This document shows, piece after piece, positions 50,853 through 60,171 of a DNA stretch of 64,000 nt. Origin of the DNA: Caulobacter sp. CCH9-E1 (GTDB lineage Bacteria > Pseudomonadota > Alphaproteobacteria > Caulobacterales > Caulobacteraceae); contig NZ_LSJA01000098.1 of assembly GCF_001556515.1 (NCBI RefSeq), positions 44,983-108,982 of the forward strand, written 5' to 3'. Position numbers and translations under genes: made by a program. Numbering within the stretch: the first letter of the stretch is position 1; each line of letters opens with the position of its first letter. The notes under the pieces were generated by a model. That model was not told where the DNA came from. It saw only the letters and a list, made by a program, of their open reading frames with translations, and made no database searches.

Positions 50853-50869
50853 GAATCAGTCCATGATTC
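50853..50869. promoter_or_regulatory. Paired GANTC (CcrM) sites in inverted orientation
   Basis: GAATC (50853) and GATTC (50865) are arranged as an inverted pair with a 7-base spacer, about 40-55 bp upstream of the small membrane protein gene. Adenine methylation by CcrM could modulate this promoter, as for other Caulobacter cell-cycle promoters. Confidence 0.3.
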
Positions 50870-50996
50870 AGTGTTAACGTGTCTTGCGCTCGAGCAATGA
50901 CGCCGAATACGCGGGCGCGACAATTGTTCGCAGCGCAACTTTGAATAACATCGTTATTAAAAGTTGTTTCGCGCCCTCTATGCTTGGAAGAATTGC

Positions 50997-51015
50997 GGGC
51001 GGAAAGATTCCGCCC
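50997..51015 (-). terminator. Hairpin after the DUF2891 operon
   Basis: GGGCGGAA-AGA-TTCCGCCC is a perfect 8-bp stem 35 bp beyond the DUF2891 stop on the minus strand. The following sequence is only moderately T-rich. A separate repeat, AATAAC-ATC-GTTATT, lies at 50944-50958. Confidence 0.6.
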
Positions 51016-51050
51016 GGCGGTCATTTGATGGGCTTTACTTCGCCGATCGA

Positions 51051-52046
51051 CTAGCCGTTCTCCAGCGCCAGAAGCGCGAAAGTAGCGAGCCAGTGCTCGC
51101 CCATGTAATCGCCGGAGACATGCGGTATCGCCGCCGCCAGATGATTCAAGGCGGCGCTGATCGCGTGAGTCTTCGCGGGGTTGGATTCCGACATGGCGCT
51201 GGCCAGGGTGCGCCAACACCAGGCGCGCGACAGGTTCAGGCCGTCGAGGTGGGCGATCTTGCCGTCGGTGCGGTCGCTGACCCGCGCGGGAGTGAACAGC
51301 GTGGCCGGCCGCTTGTCGGCGAGGTCCGGCAGGAAGCGGGGAAACCACAGATTGAAGCTCTCGCGCGGCAGTAGCCGGCGCATGGCCTCGGCTTCGATCA
51401 AGGCCGGAGAGAGAAAATCGTCGCCGGACGGCTCCCAGGCCTGGCAGGCGGCGTCCTGGCCGTACCAGACCAGGGCGCGGGTCTGGAGCAGCTGGCGCAA
51501 GGCCGGTTCGCCGGCCATGTCGGCGTACTCGCTGGCCAGGACCAGCGCGAAGGCGGTGTTGTGGTGGGCGCCCGACCGGATCGGATAGTCCGCGCGCGGC
51601 AGGAAGTCCTCCAGGCGACGGGCGAAGGCGCTGGCCAGCGGCGCGTGGATTCCGGCCCACGGCCGGTCGTGGCGCAGCAGCTCGGCCTGCAGCATCAGGC
51701 TCCAGGCCCAGCCATACGGGCGCTCGAAGCCTCGGCTTTCCGGGCGGTCCAGATAGGCCAACTCGCCGGCGATCTTCTCGGCGGTGAAGGCGTCGTCGAA
51801 CAGCGCGACGATCGTTTCGGCCTCGGCCATCTCGGGACGCAGGCGCAGCAGCGTCGCCAGCAGCCAGTATCCGTGCACGCACGAATGCCAGTCGAAGCTG
51901 CCGAAGAAGATCGGATGCAGGTCGCGGGGCGAGCGGACGTCTTCCGGTCCGCCCATGACGTGGTCCAGCTTGTTCGGATATTCGCGGGTCAGGTGCCCGA
52001 GCGCGATCTTGGCGAAGCGCGAGGCCGTGGAGCGGGCCAGACTCAT
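51051..52046 (-). CDS. DUF2891 family protein
   Basis: 331 aa, soluble, mostly helical. DUF2891 signatures: HPIFFGSFDWHSCVHGYWLLA, RPYGWAWSLMLQAEL, RSGAHHNTAFALVLA and DFLSPALIEAEAM. Family function is unknown. ATG overlaps DUF979 stop (ATGA), making it the third gene of a conserved DUF969-DUF979-DUF2891 operon; its strict link with a transporter suggests it processes the imported compound. Confidence 0.85.
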   Translation of the reverse strand: MSLARSTASRFAKIALGHLTREYPNKLDHVMGGPEDVRSPRDLHPIFFGSFDWHSCVHGYWLLATLLRLRPEMAEAETIVALFDDAFTAEKIAGELAYLDRPESRGFERPYGWAWSLMLQAELLRHDRPWAGIHAPLASAFARRLEDFLPRADYPIRSGAHHNTAFALVLASEYADMAGEPALRQLLQTRALVWYGQDAACQAWEPSGDDFLSPALIEAEAMRRLLPRESFNLWFPRFLPDLADKRPATLFTPARVSDRTDGKIAHLDGLNLSRAWCWRTLASAMSESNPAKTHAISAALNHLAAAIPHVSGDYMGEHWLATFALLALENG

Positions 52047-53005
52047 GGGCGGGCGTGGAAGGCGAGGGCGTTCATCAGGATCACATTGACGATCAGCATC
52101 AGGATCGCCGTCGGCGCCTGGGCGCGGATCACGGCGTAGCGGTCCTTCAACTGCAGCAGGGCGGCCGGCACAAGATTGAAATTGGCCGCCAGCGGCGTCA
52201 GCAACGTGCCGCAGAAGCCCGACAGCATGCCGATGGCGCAGACCACGGCCGGGTCGCCGCCAAACCGGCCGATCACCAGGGGCAGGGCGATGCCGGCCGT
52301 CATCACCGGAAAGGCGGCGAAGGCGTTGCCCATCATGATGGTGAAGGCGGCCATGCCCAGGCAGTAGGCGGCCACCGCCGCGAACCGGCTGTCGCCGGGG
52401 GTGATCATCACCGCGATCTCGCCGATGGTCTTGCCGACTCCCGCCAGGGCGAAGACCGCGCCCAGCGCCGCCAGCATCTGCGGCAGCAGAGCGGCCCAGC
52501 CGACCAGATCCATCAGCCGCCGGCCTTCCTGGACGGCCGAGGCGGCGGGCTGGCGGAACAGGATCTGGGCGAGGACGGCGGCGACCAGCGCGGCCAGGGC
52601 CAGGGAGATCAGCGTCGCCTGCTTGGGATCGACCAGGGGCGCGCCGTGCAGGGTGAGGCGCTTGAAGGCCAGGGAGCCCGCCAGCACGAGCACGGGAATG
52701 ACCAGGGCCGGGATGAACAGGCGCGCGCCATGCTGGGCGGCCAGATCCTCGCGCTGGTCCGGCGACGTGGTCGCCGGGGCCCCGACGCCCAGCTGACTGG
52801 TCCCCGCGATCAGGGCCAGGGCCAGCACCAAGACCCCGTTGCCCAGGTCGCCCAAATGGTCGCCGGCCAGGAAGCTCAGGGCGAACAGCCCCCAGAAGGC
52901 GGCGTTGCCCAGGCGTTTGGGATTTTCGCGATCCGCGAGGCTCAAGCCCGCGAAGGCGGCGAACATCAGTCCGGCCAGCAGATAGACGAGCGGCAGGCCG
53001 ATCAT
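52043..53005 (-). CDS. DUF979 family transporter subunit
   Basis: 320 aa with about nine TM segments. AFTIMMGNAFAAFPVMTAGIALPLV and GMLSGFCGTLLTPLAANFNLVPAALL are DUF979 hallmarks. Together with DUF969 it forms a two-part permease of the type annotated in databases as a 5-oxoproline transporter. Start ATG at 53005 overlaps the DUF969 stop. Confidence 0.85.
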   Translation of the reverse strand: MIGLPLVYLLAGLMFAAFAGLSLADRENPKRLGNAAFWGLFALSFLAGDHLGDLGNGVLVLALALIAGTSQLGVGAPATTSPDQREDLAAQHGARLFIPALVIPVLVLAGSLAFKRLTLHGAPLVDPKQATLISLALAALVAAVLAQILFRQPAASAVQEGRRLMDLVGWAALLPQMLAALGAVFALAGVGKTIGEIAVMITPGDSRFAAVAAYCLGMAAFTIMMGNAFAAFPVMTAGIALPLVIGRFGGDPAVVCAIGMLSGFCGTLLTPLAANFNLVPAALLQLKDRYAVIRAQAPTAILMLIVNVILMNALAFHARP

Positions 53006-53664
53006 CCGGCGTCCTCCGGCCCGGCCTTCAGGGTTCGATCGAACAGCAGCAGACGCGCCCCGTGGACCAGGAAGGCGGCGAGGGCCGTCGGGATCGCCCA
53101 GACCGACAGCGCCAGCGGCTCGACCGTGATCCCGCTCTGATCGAGGAAGCCGACGATCAGCAGGATCGAGCCGATCGCCAGGAAGATGTCCTCGCCGAAG
53201 AACAGGCCGACATTGTCGGTCGCCGCGCTCATGGCCCGGACCCGTTGGCGATCGTCCTCGGACAACGGCTCGGCCGCGGCCTCGGCCATCGGGGCCAGCA
53301 GCGGGCGGACGGTCTGGGCGTGGCCGGCGACCTGGGTCAGACCCAGCGCCGCCGCGACTTGGCGCAGGGCCAGATAGGCCAGCAAGATCCGCCCCGCGGT
53401 CGCCGCGCGCAGGCCCTGGATCGTCCGCCGCGCCTGTTCTCGCAGCCCGGCGCGCTCCAGCACCCCGATCGCGGGCAGGACCAGCCAGGCGACGCTGACA
53501 TAGCGGTTGGTGTTGAAGGCCTTGCCGAACGCGGCCAGCACCTCGATCGGCGTCAGGCCCGCGGCCAGACCCGACGTCATGGCGGCGGCGACCACGACCA
53601 GCAGCGGATTGAAGCGCAGGGCGAAACCCAGCACGATCACCGCCACGCCCAGAAGGGTCAGCAT
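53002..53664 (-). CDS. DUF969 family transporter subunit
   Basis: 220 aa with five or six TM segments. NTNRYVSVAWLVLPAIGVLERAGLREQA and ATDNVGLFFGEDIFLAIGSILL are DUF969 signatures. ATG at 53664 follows a GGGGGA site; longer starts in frame look spurious. First gene of the operon. Substrate inferred only from database naming (5-oxoproline). Confidence 0.85.
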   Translation of the reverse strand: MLTLLGVAVIVLGFALRFNPLLVVVAAAMTSGLAAGLTPIEVLAAFGKAFNTNRYVSVAWLVLPAIGVLERAGLREQARRTIQGLRAATAGRILLAYLALRQVAAALGLTQVAGHAQTVRPLLAPMAEAAAEPLSEDDRQRVRAMSAATDNVGLFFGEDIFLAIGSILLIVGFLDQSGITVEPLALSVWAIPTALAAFLVHGARLLLFDRTLKAGPEDAG

Positions 53665-53814
53665 CCCCCAGCGACTCCCCCAAATCCGCGGCGACGGTCC
53701 GACGCCGTGGCCTGCTTGGCAAGCCCGCAAAGCGGAACGGGCCAGGTAGTGCTTGACGCCTCGGCGCCCTGGCGCGACGCTCAACTCAACAATGATAACT
53801 TACGGGAGGCTCCC

Positions 53815-54588
53815 ATGGCCGACGGCTCACTGCCGATTACATCCCTGAAGGGCAAGGTCAGCGACGCCGAGTGGCAGGCGCGCGTGGACTTGGCGGCGCT
53901 TTACCGCCTGGTCGCCCTGCACGGGTGGGACGACATGATCTTCACCCACATCTCGGCCCGCATTCCGGGCCCCGAGCATCATTTCCTGATCAATCCTTAC
54001 GGCATGTTCTTCGGCGAGATCACCGCCTCGAGCCTAGTGAAGGTCGATCTCGATGGAAACGTCATCGACAAGACGCCGTACTACATCAATCCGGCGGGCT
54101 TCACGATCCACTCGGCCGTGCACGCCGCGCGGGAAGACGCCCATTATGTGATGCATTTGCACTCGGATCAGGGCGTGGCGGTGTCGGCGCATCGCGAAGG
54201 CCTGCTTCCTTTGACGCAACATGCGTTGATCGTCTTGCCTCAACTCGCCTATCACGACTATGAAGGCATTGCTCTCAACTTGGACGAGCGGGAGCGGCTG
54301 GTGGCCGACCTGGGCGACAAGAAGCTGATGATGCTGCGAAACCACGGCACCCTGTCCGTGGGCGGCACGGCGGCCGAGTGCTGGTTGGGGATGTTCTTCC
54401 TGGAGCGAGCGTGCGCGCAGCAGGTGATGGCTCTGTCGATCGGACGCGACAACGTCCTTCTGGCGCCCGACGCGGCCCAGGAGGAAGTGCGTCGCCAGAC
54501 CGGCATGGGCATGGGCATGATCGGCGGCCTGGCTTGGCCGGGCTGCCTGCGAAAGCTGGACCGCGAGCTGCCGGGCTACGCGGAGTAG
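53815..54588 (+). CDS. Class II aldolase/adducin family protein
   Basis: 257 aa. Metal-binding histidines appear in VMHLHSDQG (H-x-H) and the third in MLRNHGTLSVGG; FTHISARIPG and LINPYGMFFGEITASSL form the substrate cleft. The nearest relatives are the class II aldolase/adducin proteins of unclear substrate common in alphaproteobacteria rather than true fuculose-1-phosphate aldolase. ATG at 53815 with GGGAGG upstream. Confidence 0.85.
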   Translation: MADGSLPITSLKGKVSDAEWQARVDLAALYRLVALHGWDDMIFTHISARIPGPEHHFLINPYGMFFGEITASSLVKVDLDGNVIDKTPYYINPAGFTIHSAVHAAREDAHYVMHLHSDQGVAVSAHREGLLPLTQHALIVLPQLAYHDYEGIALNLDERERLVADLGDKKLMMLRNHGTLSVGGTAAECWLGMFFLERACAQQVMALSIGRDNVLLAPDAAQEEVRRQTGMGMGMIGGLAWPGCLRKLDRELPGYAE

Positions 54589-55388
54589 GCCCATCTTCAA
54601 GGGCTTCTTCCAAGGCTTCGAGAGCCGTCGCGATCCTGTGGGGCGCGGCGGCTTTTTCGTGTCTGGAGGGCGGGACGGCGCTGGCCGGGGCGTGGCCGAT
54701 CGAGCCTGGTCGCGCTCAAGTGATCGCCAAGTACGAGCGTACGACCGCTGACCAAGGCTATGATCCGAACGCCAACCTCGCGCCGATCGCGCCTCGCCGC
54801 GACGAAATGCTGTCAGTGTTTTTCGAGCGCGGCCTGACATCTCGTCTCACATTGCAAGGCAAGGTTGGCGCGACTCGCGGCCATGACCGATGGGCGGCCT
54901 ATTCGGGACGAGGGCCGGTCGAAGCCGGCCTTCGCTGGACGGCGCGGCGCGATGACCGGTCGGCGCTTGCCGTTTATCTAGGCGCCGGCGAGGCGGGGGC
55001 CGGACGCAACGCCGGCTACGCCGCGCCGGGAAAAGGCGGCTTGGATCTCGAAGCGCGGGTGCTCTACGGCCGTTCGGCGACCTGGCGAGGGCGCGAGGTC
55101 TTCGTCGATCTGGAAGCCGCGCGCCTGAGGCGGCGGGGCCTGGCCGACGAGACACGGCTCGATGCCACGCTTGGTCTCAGGCCCGCCAGATCCTGGCTGC
55201 TGCTGGCCCAGGTCTATGCGGGCCAAGCGGATCGCGCCGATATCGACGCCCGCTGGACCAAGAGCGAAGTCTCTGTCGTGCGGACGTTCGGCGACTGGAG
55301 CTTGCAGGCCGGCTGGCGCGACACGGTCTCCGGACGCGAGGTCGCTCGTGATCGCGGCGTCGTCTTCGCCCTGTGGCGTCGCTTATAG
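54534..55388 (+). CDS. Exported beta-rich hypothetical protein, start codon unclear
   Basis: From a TTG at 54534 the frame encodes 284 aa. Residues about 30-58 form a good signal peptide (SRASSKASR, then AVAILWGAAAFSCL, then TALAGA), after which alternating hydrophobic strands (LTLQGKVGATRG, EAGLRWTARR, LAVYLGAGEAG, WLLLAQVYAGQ, WSLQAGWRDTV) suggest an outer-membrane beta-barrel. No ATG, GTG or TTG in frame lies between the aldolase stop (54588) and the signal peptide; the only upstream start is TTG 54534, inside the aldolase gene and without a ribosome-binding site. A nearby frameshift or a non-canonical start is possible. No family recognised. Confidence 0.55.
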   Translation: MAGLPAKAGPRAAGLRGVGPSSRASSKASRAVAILWGAAAFSCLEGGTALAGAWPIEPGRAQVIAKYERTTADQGYDPNANLAPIAPRRDEMLSVFFERGLTSRLTLQGKVGATRGHDRWAAYSGRGPVEAGLRWTARRDDRSALAVYLGAGEAGAGRNAGYAAPGKGGLDLEARVLYGRSATWRGREVFVDLEAARLRRRGLADETRLDATLGLRPARSWLLLAQVYAGQADRADIDARWTKSEVSVVRTFGDWSLQAGWRDTVSGREVARDRGVVFALWRRL

Positions 55389-55503
55389 CTTGTTTCAGGA
55401 CTGCAACACTCAGTCATCCGCCTGTCACTGGACGCCGGTTTAGGCTGCGGTCATATCTCGCCGCACTCATAACTCCGCCGTTCTTGGCGCCCGGAGCCGT
55501 TCG

Positions 55504-56619
55504 TTGATCCGCAGGCACTTCTTCCTCGTCGTGGCCCTGGTCGCCGTCGTTCTGATGCTGGTGGTCGGCGGGCTGAAGCTCGCTTTCGCCGGCAAGGACA
55601 AGCCTGGCGCTGGCGGCGGCGCCGGCGGCGGACGCGCGACGACCGTTTCCCAGCTCGTGGTCGGGCAGCGTCCGTTCACGGATCGCATCGAGGTCCTGGG
55701 CGTCGCCAAGGGGCGACAGTCGGTGACCATCACCTCGAACACCGCCGAGCTGATCACGGCCGTCCATTTCTCGGACGGCCAGACCGTGTCGCGCGGCCAG
55801 GTGCTGGTCGAGTTGAAGGCCGACCAGGAGAACGCGGGCATCGCCGAGGCGCGCGCCAACCTGGCCCAGGCCGAGCGCAACTATCAGCGCTGGAAGACCC
55901 TGGCGGACAAGGGCATCGCCCCACGCGCCACGGCCGAGCAGTATCTGGCCGCGCTTGAGACCGCGCGCGCCGCCGTCAACTCGGCCCAGGCCCAGAAGCT
56001 GGACCGGGTGATCCGCGCGCCGTTCTCGGGCCGCGTCGGCATCTCGGATATCGCCCCCGGCGCCTTGATCAGCCCAGGGACGGCGATCGTCAGCCTGGAC
56101 GACATCTCGGTGATCCGTGTCGATTTTTCGATCCCCGACCGATATCTGACGACCCTGCGCATCGGCTTGCCGATCATGGCGCGGCCGGACGCGCTGCCGG
56201 GCGAGTCGTTCCAGGGCCGGATCGCTCAGATCGACACCCGCATCGACCCGGCGACCCGCGCCATCAAGGCTCGCGCCGAATTCCCCAACGCCGACGGCCG
56301 CTTGCGGCCCGGCATGCTGGTCAAGGTGGGCATCGACCAGGGCGTGAGGACCTCCGTCGCCGTGCCCGAGACCGCGGTCCAGTTCGAAGGAACCCAGGCG
56401 TCCGTCTTCCTGATCACCAAGGGACCCAAGGGCCAGATCGCCCGCCAAACCAATGTCGAGACCGGCCTTGATCAGGGCGGTTATGTCGAAATCCGCTCGG
56501 GTCTGAAGCCCGGCGACAAGATCGTCGCCGACGGCCTCAATCGCATCCAGGACGGCGCTTCGGTCGGCTCGGGCCAGGGCAAGCCGGGTAACGGCGGCGG
56601 CGAGCGCAAGGCCCGCTGA
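55504..56619 (+). CDS. RND efflux periplasmic adaptor (HlyD/AcrA family)
   Basis: 371 aa. TTG start at 55504. N-terminal TM/signal anchor (FFLVVALVAVVLMLVVGGL), then the lipoyl half-motifs (ELITAVHFSDGQTVSRGQVLVEL), a short coiled-coil (about 115-155), IRAPFSGRVGISDIAPGALI and the beta-barrel/MP domain. Gly-rich linkers at both ends. Its stop overlaps the RND start by 1 bp. It bridges the pump to an outer-membrane channel not encoded here. Confidence 0.9.
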   Translation: MIRRHFFLVVALVAVVLMLVVGGLKLAFAGKDKPGAGGGAGGGRATTVSQLVVGQRPFTDRIEVLGVAKGRQSVTITSNTAELITAVHFSDGQTVSRGQVLVELKADQENAGIAEARANLAQAERNYQRWKTLADKGIAPRATAEQYLAALETARAAVNSAQAQKLDRVIRAPFSGRVGISDIAPGALISPGTAIVSLDDISVIRVDFSIPDRYLTTLRIGLPIMARPDALPGESFQGRIAQIDTRIDPATRAIKARAEFPNADGRLRPGMLVKVGIDQGVRTSVAVPETAVQFEGTQASVFLITKGPKGQIARQTNVETGLDQGGYVEIRSGLKPGDKIVADGLNRIQDGASVGSGQGKPGNGGGERKAR

Positions 56620-59600
56620 TGATCTCCGATCTTTCCGTCCGTCGCCCGGTTTTCGCCGCCGTCGCGGCGATCATCCTGTGCGTCATCGGTCTGGCCGCCT
56701 TCACCGGCCTGCCGATCCGCGAACTGCCCAACGTCGACCCGCCGGTCGTCTCGGTCTCCACCAGCTATCGCGGCGCCTCGGCCGAAGTCATCGAGGAGCG
56801 CATCACCCAGGTGATCGAGCGCCAGGTGGCGGGCATCCAGGGCATCGACCGGGTGAACTCGTCCTCGCGCGACGGCCGCTCGCAGATCAACATCACCTTC
56901 ACCCTGGACCGCGACCTCGACGACGCGGCCAACGACGTGCGCGACGCCGTCAGCCGGGTGGCGTCGAACCTGCCCGATCAGGCCGATCCGCCGCAGATCG
57001 CCAAGGCCAACGCCGACAGCTCGCCGATCATCATCCTGAACCTGACCTCGTCGACCCTGTCGCCGCTGGAGCTGGCCGACTACGCAGACCGCTATCTGGT
57101 CGAGCGCATGTCGACGGTTCCGGGCGTGGCCCAGGCCGGTCTGAACGGTCAGCTCTACGCCATGCGGATCTGGCTCAACCCGGACGCCATGGCCGCGCGC
57201 GGCGTGACGGTGGACGACGTCGAGACGGCGCTGAACAGCGAGAACGTCGAGCTGCCCGCCGGTTCGCTGGAGAGCGCGGCCAAGGACTTCACGATCCGCG
57301 TCAGCCGCGCCTATTCGAAGCCCGAGGACTTCGCCCAGCTGCCCGTGCGCGCCGCCGACGCCAATGGCTTCGTCGTCCGCCTGGGCGAAGTGGCTCGCGT
57401 TGAGGAGGGGTCCAACGAGCGTCGCAAGATCTTCCGCGGCAACGGCCAGAACCAGGTCGGCATCTTCCTGACCCGTCAGTCGCAGGCCAACGACGTGGCG
57501 ATCTCCAAGGTCGTCGACGAGGAAGTCAAGGCCATCAACCAGACGCTGCCGCCGGGCACCCAGCTGGTCAAGGCCGTGGATAACTCGGTCTTCACCGCCG
57601 AGGCCATCCACGAGGTCTGGATCACTATGGGCATCTCGGTGGCCCTGGTCGCCCTGGTGAACCTGGTGTTCCTGGGCAGCTGGCGGTCGGCCCTGATCCC
57701 GTCGATCGTGGCTCCGATCTGCATCCTCTCGACCTTTATCGTCCTGGCCCCGCTGGGCTTCTCGCTGAACCTACTGACGCTGCTGGCCCTGGTGCTGGCG
57801 GTCGGCCTGGTGGTCGACGACGCCATCGTCGTGGTCGAGAACATCCAGCGGCGGGTGGACGAGGGCGAACCCGCGCCGGTCGCGGCCCTTCGCGGCACGC
57901 GGCAGGTGTTCTTCGCCGTCGTGGCCACCACGGTCGTGCTGATCTCGGTGTTCGCCCCGCTGATGTTCCTGCCCGGCTATACGGGGCGCCTGTTCGTCGA
58001 GCTGGCGGTGGCGATCGCCGCGGCCGTCGGCTTCTCGGCCCTGCTGGCCTTCACCCTGTCGCCGATGCTGGCGTCCAAGCTGCTGAAGCCCGCCCATGGC
58101 GAGGGTTGGCTGGCGCGTCGGGTCGACTTCGCCATGGACAAGCTGCGCGACAGTTATCGCCATTCGCTGGACGTCTTGCTGGGCGCGCGGGCGGCGGGCT
58201 GGGCCACGGGTCTGGTGGTCCTGATCCTGGCCGGCGCGGCGACGGGCCTGTTCATCGCCCTGCCCAAGGAGATGGTGCCGGCCGAGGACCGCGGCCGCGT
58301 CGACGTCTCGATCAGCGGCCCCGAAGGCGCGGGCTTCGACTACACCATGCAGATCGCCAACCAGGTCGAGAAGGAACTGGCCAAGTATCGCGAGCAGGGC
58401 GTCGCCGATCGCACGATCATCGCCGTGCCGCGCTTTGGCCAGAGCCAGTTCAGCACCGGCAGCGGCGTGCTGGTGCTCAAGGACTGGGGCGAACGCGACA
58501 AGACCGCCGACGAGGTCGCGGCCGAACTGAACAGGACCTTGAGCAAGATCACCGGCGCGCGCGCCGTGGCCACCGTGCGCGGCGCCTTCCAGCGCGGCGC
58601 GGGCGGCGGCGGCACCAATGTCGACCTGATCGCGGTGGGCAACGACTATGTGCAACTGGCCAACTGGCTGAAGCCGATCCTGGCGGCCGCCCAGGACAAC
58701 CCCGGCTTCTCGCGGCCGCGCATCGACTACGAGCCGACCTCGCCGCGCCTGTCGGTGCAGATCGATCGCGACAAGGCCGCCAGCCTGGGCGTGTCGACCC
58801 AGTCGATCGGCCGGGCGCTCGAGACCATGTTCGGCTCGCGTCGGGCCACGACCTACATCAAGAACGGCCAGGAATACGACGTGATCCTGCAGTCGGAGCT
58901 GGAGCAGCGTCGCAGCGTCGACAACCTCAACCAGCTGCAGGTTCGCACCAAGGCCGGAACGCTGGTGCCGCTGTCGACGGTGGTCACCACCGAGCTGCGG
59001 GGCGATACGCCCGACCGTCCGCGCGTGGACCGTCTGCGCTCGGTGACCTTGACCGCCCAGCTGGCGCCAGGCTTCACGGTCGAGGAGGCCGTGCGCTTCC
59101 TGGAGGCCCAGGCCGACGCCCGTCCGACGCCTGGCGTCAGCATCAAATGGGGCGGCCAGGCCAAGGACTATCTGGAGGCGTCCGGCGCGGTCGGCGTCGC
59201 CTTCGGCTTCGCGCTGCTGCTGGTCTTCCTGGTGCTGGCCGCGCAGTTCGAAAGCTGGATCCACCCGGCCGTGATCATGCTGACCGTCCCCCTGGCCGTG
59301 CTGGGCGGGCTGTTCGGCCTGCTGGTGATGGGCTCGACCATCAACACCTACAGCCAGATCGGCCTGATCATCCTGGTGGGCATCGCCGCCAAGAACGGCA
59401 TCCTGATCGTCGAGTTCGCCAACCAGCTGCGCGACGAGGGCCTGAAGGTGCGCGAGGCGGTCATCGAGGCCGCGGCCCTGCGCCTACGCCCGATCGTCAT
59501 GACCTCGATCGCCACGGCCATGGGCGCGCTGCCCCTGATGCTGTGGACGGGGGCCGGCGCGGGCAGCCGTCAGACCATCGGCTCGGTGATCTTCATGGGC

Positions 59601-59750
59601 GCGATCGTGGCCACGTTGCTGACGCTGTTCGTCGTGCCGGTGTTCTACAACCTGCTGGCGCGCTTCACGAAGTCGCCGGAATGGACCGCCCGTCAGATCG
59701 AGGACTACGAGGCCCGGGAGCGGGGCGAGAGCGACGTCACGCCGGCGTAA
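56619..59750 (+). CDS. RND multidrug efflux transporter (HAE-1 family)
   Basis: 1043 aa, the usual length. TM1 IILCVIGLAAFTGLPIRELPNVDPP, the TM4 proton-relay motif GLVVDDAIVVVENIQRR (Asp-Asp), VDEGEPAPVAALRGTRQVFFAVVATT, LPKEMVPAEDRG in the second porter half and the TM10-11 block (ILIVGIAAKNGILIVEFANQLR is close to the family consensus). Twelve TM segments and two large periplasmic loops. Works with the adaptor gene just upstream. Confidence 0.92.
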   Translation: MISDLSVRRPVFAAVAAIILCVIGLAAFTGLPIRELPNVDPPVVSVSTSYRGASAEVIEERITQVIERQVAGIQGIDRVNSSSRDGRSQINITFTLDRDLDDAANDVRDAVSRVASNLPDQADPPQIAKANADSSPIIILNLTSSTLSPLELADYADRYLVERMSTVPGVAQAGLNGQLYAMRIWLNPDAMAARGVTVDDVETALNSENVELPAGSLESAAKDFTIRVSRAYSKPEDFAQLPVRAADANGFVVRLGEVARVEEGSNERRKIFRGNGQNQVGIFLTRQSQANDVAISKVVDEEVKAINQTLPPGTQLVKAVDNSVFTAEAIHEVWITMGISVALVALVNLVFLGSWRSALIPSIVAPICILSTFIVLAPLGFSLNLLTLLALVLAVGLVVDDAIVVVENIQRRVDEGEPAPVAALRGTRQVFFAVVATTVVLISVFAPLMFLPGYTGRLFVELAVAIAAAVGFSALLAFTLSPMLASKLLKPAHGEGWLARRVDFAMDKLRDSYRHSLDVLLGARAAGWATGLVVLILAGAATGLFIALPKEMVPAEDRGRVDVSISGPEGAGFDYTMQIANQVEKELAKYREQGVADRTIIAVPRFGQSQFSTGSGVLVLKDWGERDKTADEVAAELNRTLSKITGARAVATVRGAFQRGAGGGGTNVDLIAVGNDYVQLANWLKPILAAAQDNPGFSRPRIDYEPTSPRLSVQIDRDKAASLGVSTQSIGRALETMFGSRRATTYIKNGQEYDVILQSELEQRRSVDNLNQLQVRTKAGTLVPLSTVVTTELRGDTPDRPRVDRLRSVTLTAQLAPGFTVEEAVRFLEAQADARPTPGVSIKWGGQAKDYLEASGAVGVAFGFALLLVFLVLAAQFESWIHPAVIMLTVPLAVLGGLFGLLVMGSTINTYSQIGLIILVGIAAKNGILIVEFANQLRDEGLKVREAVIEAAALRLRPIVMTSIATAMGALPLMLWTGAGAGSRQTIGSVIFMGAIVATLLTLFVVPVFYNLLARFTKSPEWTARQIEDYEARERGESDVTPA

Positions 59751-59756
59751 GGCTAT

Positions 59757-59785
59757 CGAGCGCGTCGGGGTGACCGGCGCGCTCG
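59757..59785. terminator. Hairpin between RND pump and SnoaL-like gene
   Basis: CGAGCGCG (59757-59764) pairs with CGCGCTCG (59778-59785) over a 13-nt loop between two convergent genes. No T-run. Confidence 0.5.
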
Positions 59786-59792
59786 AGCGGCG

Positions 59793-60170
59793 TCAGGGTC
59801 TTGGCCGGTCGATTTCGAGAACTTCCAGTCGCCAGAAGAGGCCGTCGCGCAGGGTGTAGCGATGGCGGACCATCAGGTCCGACCACAGCTTGCCCGCCAG
59901 GTTCCAGACGACCTGATTAGCCAGCACGACGATGCGGCCCTCGTCGTCCAGCTCCACCTTGACCGGCGTCATCTCGATCCGCAGCGCGCGATCATTATAG
60001 ATCCAGTAGTCGCGGACAGCCTCGGGGCTGTCCAGCGTTCCGCCGCGCGTGAGGTCCGGCCATTCCAGATGCGGGTGCGCCAGGGCGCGAAACGCCGTGA
60101 AATCGCGCCGCTGGTTGGTGTCGTAGAGGCGCTCGACCCGCGCCTGGATGTCGGGCGGAGCCGGTTTCAC
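59793..60170 (-). CDS. SnoaL/NTF2-like protein
   Basis: 125 aa. The cone-shaped NTF2 fold is suggested by VERLYDTNQRRDFTAFRALAHPHLEWPD, RDYWIYNDRALRIEM and the alternating C-terminal strands. GTG start at 60170, one base after the cytochrome c stop. Substrate unknown. Confidence 0.78.
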   Translation of the reverse strand: MKPAPPDIQARVERLYDTNQRRDFTAFRALAHPHLEWPDLTRGGTLDSPEAVRDYWIYNDRALRIEMTPVKVELDDEGRIVVLANQVVWNLAGKLWSDLMVRHRYTLRDGLFWRLEVLEIDRPRP

Positions 60171-60171
60171 G

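Noticed and set aside
50664..51050. tmRNA (ssrA) gene beside smpB
   Set aside because: No tRNA-Ala-like half-molecules or tag-coding frame are visible.
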